From 2-01-FULL-45-10 sp964433975 (GTDB lineage Bacteria > Omnitrophota > Gorgyraeia > 2-01-FULL-45-10): a DNA stretch of 18,773 bases. The notes beneath the pieces were generated by a model that had not been told where the DNA came from, searched no databases, and saw nothing but the letters and a program-made list of their open reading frames with translations. The stretch is taken from assembly GCA_964433975.1 (NCBI GenBank), contig CAYSSS010000030.1:1-18773 (forward strand), read 5' to 3'. Positions 14,489-18,773 of this stretch are shown here, piece after piece (the stretch's first letter is position 1; every line of letters begins with the position of its first letter). A program made the position numbers and the translations under genes.

Positions 14489-15616
14489 ATGAAGAAGATA
14501 CTGATCGTATATGCGACGGCGGGAATAGGGCATAAGAAAGCGTCTATAGCGGTGAAGAAGGCCTACGATGAGATGAAGCTGCCCGGCGTAGAGGTGACGT
14601 TGATAGACGCTCTAGACTATACCAATAACTTCTTTAAGTGGTCGTATCTGCAGGTGTACTTGTTGATGGTGAACAAGCTTCCGACATTTTGGGGGCTGTC
14701 ATACTATTTAACCGACCTTACCTTTATCGATCTATTCGTATCTTATATAAGAAGAATAAACAACTGGGCGAATTCAAAAAGATTAGTGAAGTATATAGCG
14801 GATACGAAGCCGGATGTGATAATTTCAACCCATTTCTTTGCCAGCGAGGTGGTCGCCGACCTAAAGCAAAAGAGCTTAACGTCATCTAAACTTATTACTG
14901 TGGTGACCGATTACAGGCTCCACGCGTGGTGGGTTTGTGAAGGAACCGACGCTTATATTGTGGCCAGCGAAGATACGCGCCGTGACCTCGAAGGGCGTAA
15001 AGTTGATCCCGCGCAAATTAAGGTGATGGGTATCCCGATAGAGCCTGTATTTTCTAAGACCCTGGACAGGCCGAAGATATTCAATGAGACAGGGTTGCGC
15101 GACGATCTATTTACCATACTCGTCATAGGAGGCGGATTTGGTGTGGGCCCCATTGAAGGGATAGTGAAGGTGATAGCGCAAATCCCAAAAGAGCTGCAGA
15201 CTGTAGTCGTTTGCGGCCACAATGAAGAGCTGGTGAAAAGGATAGAGAGTTTGAAGGATGAATATAAGCTCAATATGAAGGTTTTAGGGTTCATAGACAA
15301 TGTTTACGAGTATATGGATATGTCTGATATCCTCACATCGAAACCCGGAGGCATTACCGTATCCGAGAGCTTAGCCAAGGAGATACCGCTCGTCATAATA
15401 TCCCCCATACTTGGACAGGAGACGCGTAATTCGGCCTTTCTGGTCAAGAACAACGCGGCGGTAAAAGTGAATAATCTGGATGAGCTTAAAGCTGCTCTCG
15501 AAGTTCTCGTAACTGATCCCATGAAGCTTGATAAGATGAAAGAAGCCATTAAATTGATAAGGAAGCCTTATGCCGCCTACGACGTCGCTAAATTCGCCTA
15601 TGAATACAACAAGTAG
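14489..15616 (+). CDS. MGDG synthase / UgtP-like glycosyltransferase (GT28)
   Basis: A 375-residue GT-B enzyme of the MurG-related GT28 family, in the branch of plant MGDG synthase and bacterial diacylglycerol glucosyltransferase. It would add a sugar to diacylglycerol or another lipid at the membrane. The N-terminal domain opens ILIVYATAGIGHKKAS (4-19) with GIGH, and has ISTHFFASE (112-120) and VVTDYRLHAWW (138-148). The donor domain shows VIGGGFGVG (212-220), VCGHNEEL (241-248), TSKPGGITVSE (283-293) and ILGQETRN (307-314). A strong AAGGAG lies upstream, after a repeat pair. The 3' end overlaps the uracil-DNA glycosylase by 47 bases. The lipid acceptor and sugar are inferred from family only. 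Confidence 0.88.
   Translation: MKKILIVYATAGIGHKKASIAVKKAYDEMKLPGVEVTLIDALDYTNNFFKWSYLQVYLLMVNKLPTFWGLSYYLTDLTFIDLFVSYIRRINNWANSKRLVKYIADTKPDVIISTHFFASEVVADLKQKSLTSSKLITVVTDYRLHAWWVCEGTDAYIVASEDTRRDLEGRKVDPAQIKVMGIPIEPVFSKTLDRPKIFNETGLRDDLFTILVIGGGFGVGPIEGIVKVIAQIPKELQTVVVCGHNEELVKRIESLKDEYKLNMKVLGFIDNVYEYMDMSDILTSKPGGITVSESLAKEIPLVIISPILGQETRNSAFLVKNNAAVKVNNLDELKAALEVLVTDPMKLDKMKEAIKLIRKPYAAYDVAKFAYEYNK
15559..15563 (+). promoter_or_regulatory. Ribosome site deciding the UDG start
   Basis: AAGGA six bases before ATG 15570 supports that start, deep inside the preceding gene. The alternative ATG at 15600 has no comparable site. Confidence 0.45.
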
Positions 15617-16283
15617 AGACCTGAAAGATGTCATCGATTCCGTAAAGGCATATATCGAGCTCGACAGAGCTTCGGGCATAAACGAGTTTTTTGTTGCCAA
15701 TGATTGTAGGGTACCTTTAAAGGCGCCCTACAATAGCAATAGCCTGGAATCCCTGAAGGATGAGATTTCGGGCTGCAAGCGCTGCGGTCTCCACAAGACC
15801 CGCCACAATATTGTGCTCGGCGCAGGAAATCCCAAGGCAGAGTTGATGTTCATAGGCGAGGCTCCGGGAGAGGATGAAGACCTTCAGGGCCTTCCTTTTG
15901 TAGGAAGAGCGGGGCAGCTTCTCACCAAGATCATAGAGGCGATGGGCCTTAAGAGGAGCGATGTTTATATCGCGAACATACTGAAGTGCAGGCCCCTCAA
16001 TAATCGCCCACCACTGCCGAACGAGATAAAAGAGTGCGAAGATATACTTAAAAAGCAGATCAATATAATAGAGCCAAAGATAATCTGTACGCTTGGAAAG
16101 TTTGCAAGCCAGACATTACTCAGGACCGAAACTACTATAAGCGCCTTAAGGGGCCATTTTAAAGAGTACAATGGAATCAAGCTCATGCCCACCTTTCACC
16201 CAGCGTATTTATTACGTAATCCGAACGACAAAAGGTTAGTCTGGTCGGACATGAAGAAGATTATGAAAGAGTTAAAAATATAG
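15570..16283 (+). CDS. Family 4 (Fe-S) uracil-DNA glycosylase
   Basis: A 237-residue DNA repair enzyme that removes uracil from DNA. Four cysteines C69, C72, C140 and C156 have the spacing expected for the 4Fe-4S cluster of family 4 (UDGa) enzymes. Motif A is GEAPGEDEDLQGLPFVG (96-112), with the Phe/Gly pocket, and motif B is HPAYLLR (210-216). The 60-residue region before the first cysteine holds a helix and then residues 45-55 encoded by a family 2 palindrome (15703-15734), in a linker ahead of the catalytic domain. The start at 15570 overlaps the glycosyltransferase gene by 47 bases; ATG 15600 is possible and would only trim ten residues. Its place between a lipid glycosyltransferase and priA suggests a housekeeping operon. 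Confidence 0.92.
   Translation: MPPTTSLNSPMNTTSRDLKDVIDSVKAYIELDRASGINEFFVANDCRVPLKAPYNSNSLESLKDEISGCKRCGLHKTRHNIVLGAGNPKAELMFIGEAPGEDEDLQGLPFVGRAGQLLTKIIEAMGLKRSDVYIANILKCRPLNNRPPLPNEIKECEDILKKQINIIEPKIICTLGKFASQTLLRTETTISALRGHFKEYNGIKLMPTFHPAYLLRNPNDKRLVWSDMKKIMKELKI
15703..15734. repeat. Family 2 palindrome, in frame within UDG gene
   Basis: Arms ATTGTAGGG (15703-15711) and CCCTACAAT (15726-15734) around a CCTTTAAAGG core; two central positions do not pair perfectly. It is read in frame as part of DCRVPLKAPYN, upstream of the first Fe-S cysteine. Confidence 0.8.
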
Positions 16284-16292
16284 CAATTTAAA

Positions 16293-16331
16293 GAGGTTGC
16301 TTCGCTCACCTGAAGGTTCGCTCGCAATGAC
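16293..16331 (+). repeat. Degenerate family 1 repeat (intergenic)
   Basis: GAGGTTGCTTCGCTCACC, TGAAGGTTCG, CTCGCAATGAC: ends recognisable with one change at the left end. It occupies most of the gap between the UDG gene and priA. Confidence 0.75.
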
Positions 16332-16350
16332 AAGTCGGATAATTTAATTT

Positions 16351-18351
16351 ATGCCAAAGTTCGCCCAAGTCGCAATAGCCTTACCAATGGACAGGCTTTT
16401 CCACTACGGGATCCCGGAAAAACTCTCAGGTGAAATAGCCGTAGGCCAGCGCGTATTTGTACCTTTTACCAATAGAAGGGTGGTCGGGTATGTTGTGGGT
16501 TTTAGCGAAGAGGCCGATGTAAAAGAGGTGAAGGATATAGAAGGTATAATAGATAAAGACCCTCTCCTCACCGAAGAGATGCTCAAGCTTACCAAGTGGA
16601 TAAAAGATACCTACTTCTGTTCGTGGGGTGAGGCCATAGAGGCCGCTATACCGGGCGGACTAAAGAAGGGTAAGCGAGAATTAGGCACAAGGATAAAAGG
16701 AGACGTTAAAGGAGCGGAAGATTTTTTGCTCACAGGAAAACATAAACCTACCGAAGAACAGTCAAAAGCCCTGAAGAGCGTGATAGATACAATAGATAAG
16801 AAAGAGTACGTGACATTTCTTCTGCACGGTATTACATCCAGCGGCAAGACCGAAGTCTATCTCCAAGCCATAGACCACGCTCTGAACAAAGGCAGGCAGG
16901 CGATAATGCTCGTGCCGGAAATATCTCTTACACCTCAGACGGTCGAGAGGTTTGTAGCGAGATTCGGGGAGAAGGTAGCGGTCATCCATTCCAAACTCAC
17001 CCCGGCGAAAAAATTCTTAGAGTGGAAGAGGATCAAAGACCAAAAGGCGAGTATCGTTGTCGGCGCCCGTTCCGCGATATTCAGCCCGATGAATAATCTG
17101 GGCGTCATTATAATAGACGAAGAACACGAGACGACATATAAACAGGATGATGTACCGAGATATCACGCGCGCGATGTGGCGGAAGAGAGGGCGAAGATCA
17201 ATAATTGCCCTCTTATACTTGGCACGGCAACGCCGTCACTGGAGTCATTCTATAAAGCTAAGCATGGTGAGTATAAACTTGTGAGGCTCACCAAGAGGAT
17301 CGATGACAGGTTACTGCCGAAGGTGAAGATCGTGGACATGAGAATGGAGCTTGCCACGAAAAAGAGAATAGCTATATTTTCCAAAGTGCTTCTGGACGCC
17401 ATAGATAATACCTTAAAGAAAGGCAAGCAGGCGATAATATTCTTAAACAGGCGCGGGTTCTCGACTTTTATCAACTGTAAATCGTGCGGCCTTGTTCTAA
17501 AGTGCAAAAGATGTGACACGGTGCTCGTCTACCATTTTGAGGAGAAGAAGCTCATTTGCCATTATTGCGGTTATACGCAGGAACCGCCGGATATCTGCCC
17601 AAAATGCAAGAGCGGATACATTAAATACGCTGGCCTGGGCACCGAGAGGGTGGAGTCGGAGATAAGCCGCCAGTTCGCTCAGGCGCATATATCGAGAATG
17701 GACTCCGATACAACGGCAAAGTCGGGCTCACATGATAAGATACTTGGAGAATTCAAATCGGGACATACGAGTCTCCTGGTAGGCACGCAGATGATAGCTA
17801 AGGGACTGGATTTCCCGGAGGTCACGCTTGTGGGAGTGGTTTCGGCGGATGTGACTCTGAATGTCCCGGATTTCCGTTCGAGCGAGAGAACATTCAACCT
17901 GTTGACCCAAGTTGCTGGAAGGGCCGGACGCGGCGAGCATGCGGGTGAAGTGATAGTCCAGACATACGCTCCAAGCCATTACTCTATACTTACAGCCGCG
18001 AAACACGATTATGAAAAGTTCTACGAGGAGGAGATAAAATCGAGAAAAGAGCTTCTCTTTCCGCCGTTCGTAAATCTGGTGAAGGTCACAGTGAGAGCGA
18101 GAAACGACGAGTTGACTTTAAAGACCGCGCAAAATTTAGCCGATGCGATAAGAGACATGGATAAGAATGCTCTGATAGCGGGGCCGGCGCCCGCACCTAT
18201 TTCTCGCATGAGGGGATATTTCAGGTATAATATACTCCTGAAGGGTAAAGACCGGACTGCGATGTGCGCGCTGCTTCGCAAGGTATTAGGCAAGTTTCGT
18301 AAGCCGCACGGTGTCCTTGTAGCAGTAGATGTCGATCCGATAGCGATGTAG
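16351..18351 (+). CDS. priA: Primosomal protein N', replication restart helicase PriA
   Basis: A 666-residue superfamily 2 DNA helicase that reloads the replisome at stalled forks; shorter than the 732-residue E. coli protein. The N-terminal 3'-DNA-binding domain covers about 1-105 (VFVPFTNRRVVGYVVG at 36-50). Helicase motifs follow: Walker A GITSSGKTE (160-168), DEEH (256-259), GTATPSLES (291-299), TQMIAKGLDFP (479-489) and QVAGRAGRG (520-528). Eight cysteines (376, 379, 385, 388, 403, 406, 416, 419) make the two zinc sites inserted between the helicase lobes. No repeat element interrupts the gene. It is followed nine bases later by fmt, a common order in bacteria (priA, often def, fmt); def is not present between them here. 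The identification is firm. Confidence 0.97.
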   Translation: MPKFAQVAIALPMDRLFHYGIPEKLSGEIAVGQRVFVPFTNRRVVGYVVGFSEEADVKEVKDIEGIIDKDPLLTEEMLKLTKWIKDTYFCSWGEAIEAAIPGGLKKGKRELGTRIKGDVKGAEDFLLTGKHKPTEEQSKALKSVIDTIDKKEYVTFLLHGITSSGKTEVYLQAIDHALNKGRQAIMLVPEISLTPQTVERFVARFGEKVAVIHSKLTPAKKFLEWKRIKDQKASIVVGARSAIFSPMNNLGVIIIDEEHETTYKQDDVPRYHARDVAEERAKINNCPLILGTATPSLESFYKAKHGEYKLVRLTKRIDDRLLPKVKIVDMRMELATKKRIAIFSKVLLDAIDNTLKKGKQAIIFLNRRGFSTFINCKSCGLVLKCKRCDTVLVYHFEEKKLICHYCGYTQEPPDICPKCKSGYIKYAGLGTERVESEISRQFAQAHISRMDSDTTAKSGSHDKILGEFKSGHTSLLVGTQMIAKGLDFPEVTLVGVVSADVTLNVPDFRSSERTFNLLTQVAGRAGRGEHAGEVIVQTYAPSHYSILTAAKHDYEKFYEEEIKSRKELLFPPFVNLVKVTVRARNDELTLKTAQNLADAIRDMDKNALIAGPAPAPISRMRGYFRYNILLKGKDRTAMCALLRKVLGKFRKPHGVLVAVDVDPIAM

Positions 18352-18359
18352 AGGGGATT

Positions 18360-18773
18360 ATGAATATAGTATTTTTCGGGACTAGTGAATTCGCGATGAC
18401 GGTGCTGCATAAGCTTCTTGGCTCTGAGCATAAGGTGCTGGCCGTGGTGACACAGCCGGACAGGCAGAAGGGCAGGCAGCTAAAAATTTCTCCGCCGCAG
18501 ACAAAGGTGCTGGCGGAGACTAAAAGTATTCCTGTGTACCAGCCAAACGACGCATCAAGCAAAGAATCGATAGCATATTTAAAGAAGCTTAATGCCGATC
18601 TCTTCGTCGTGGTGGCATTCGGCCAGATCCTGAAGAGGGAAGCCCTCGATATCCCAAAAATTGGCTGTCTAAATATTCATAGCTCTTTGTTGCCTAAATA
18701 CCGAGGTGCGGCTCCAACCAATTGGGCGCTAATGAATGGTGATGCTGCCAGCGGCGTAACAATAATAAAGATG
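18360..18773 (+). CDS. fmt: Methionyl-tRNA formyltransferase, 3' end missing
   Basis: The first 138 codons of Fmt, which formylates initiator Met-tRNA with 10-formyl-tetrahydrofolate. The start ATG at 18360 is preceded by a strong GAGGGG. Family sequence is clear: IVFFGTSEFAMTVL (3-16), VVTQPDRQKGR (29-39), VVAFGQILK (84-92) and the catalytic region LNIHSSLLPKYRGAAP (104-119) with Asn105 and His107. The remaining catalytic Asp and the C-terminal tRNA-binding domain lie beyond the window end. The frame has no stop within the window. Confidence 0.95.
   Translation, partial: MNIVFFGTSEFAMTVLHKLLGSEHKVLAVVTQPDRQKGRQLKISPPQTKVLAETKSIPVYQPNDASSKESIAYLKKLNADLFVVVAFGQILKREALDIPKIGCLNIHSSLLPKYRGAAPTNWALMNGDAASGVTIIKM

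Noticed and set aside
1961..16331. CRISPR array.
   Set aside because: The repeats are dispersed over 14 kb, in both orientations, with no regular spacers and no cas genes.
18386..18405. TCGCGATGACGGTG at the fmt start resembles the repeat end TCGCAATGACG.
   Set aside because: It encodes the conserved Fmt stretch SEFAMTVL, differs at one base in the key core, and lacks a left end or hairpin; coincidence.
1..18773. tRNA, rRNA, riboswitch, insertion sequence or transposase gene.
   Set aside because: Nothing with the required sequence or structure was seen; gaps are too short and are mostly filled by the palindromic repeats.

Overview
The window is an 18.8 kb, single-strand (+), densely packed bacterial region of mid-range GC (judged by eye). 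It holds 17 protein genes, two of them cut by the window edges, with no RNA genes and no intergenic gap above about 100 bases. Two heptosyltransferase-type (GT9) proteins, a GmhB-type heptose phosphatase and an O-antigen ligase/polymerase-like protein indicate a Gram-negative (diderm) envelope with lipopolysaccharide or a similar glycan. The gene style (AGA/AGG arginine and ATA isoleucine codons, many GT2/GT9 genes, many palindromic repeats) resembles uncultured lineages such as Omnitrophota. That assignment is an inference and needs a marker-gene tree.

Layout. Bases 1-14393 form a surface-glycan cluster. It contains two GT4 glycosyltransferases (the first cut by the window start), a polyprenyl-phosphate sugar phosphotransferase that would start lipid-linked glycan synthesis, and an O-antigen ligase/polymerase-like membrane protein. 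A GT2-GT9 fusion, a stand-alone GT9, two further GT2 enzymes and a dolichol-phosphate-mannose-synthase-like GT2 with a C-terminal extracytoplasmic domain follow. Next come a GT-C-like multi-pass membrane transferase, a zinc-ribbon SAM methyltransferase, the GmhB-like phosphatase and a CDP-paratose 2-epimerase-like SDR. Genes overlap or nearly touch, so much of this is probably co-transcribed. Bases 14489-18773 carry a MGDG-synthase/UgtP-like GT28 enzyme, a family 4 Fe-S uracil-DNA glycosylase, priA, and the first 138 codons of fmt.

How the genes could work together. The phosphotransferase loads the first sugar on undecaprenyl phosphate, and cytoplasmic GT2, GT4 and GT9 enzymes extend a heptose-containing oligosaccharide. 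The Dpm1-like enzyme makes a lipid-linked monosaccharide used outside by the GT-C protein, and the ligase/polymerase joins chains. GmhB and the epimerase supply nucleotide sugars. Individual sugars cannot be assigned from sequence.

The most striking signal is not a gene. Two families of short palindromic elements are scattered through the window. Family 1 has 14 copies (11 forward, 3 reverse) with conserved ends GAGATTGCTTCG and TCGCAATGACG around a hairpin whose arms change in a compensating way. Family 2 has two palindromes with GTAGGG-like arms and one related GGGACC-type palindrome. Many lie inside genes in the open frame. They add internal peptide segments to five proteins (including a 30-codon inverted pair inside a GT9 domain), form the C-termini or stop codons of five, and place Shine-Dalgarno-like sequence before several starts. 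This resembles the behaviour of Rickettsia palindromic elements, but in a different lineage and with different sequences.
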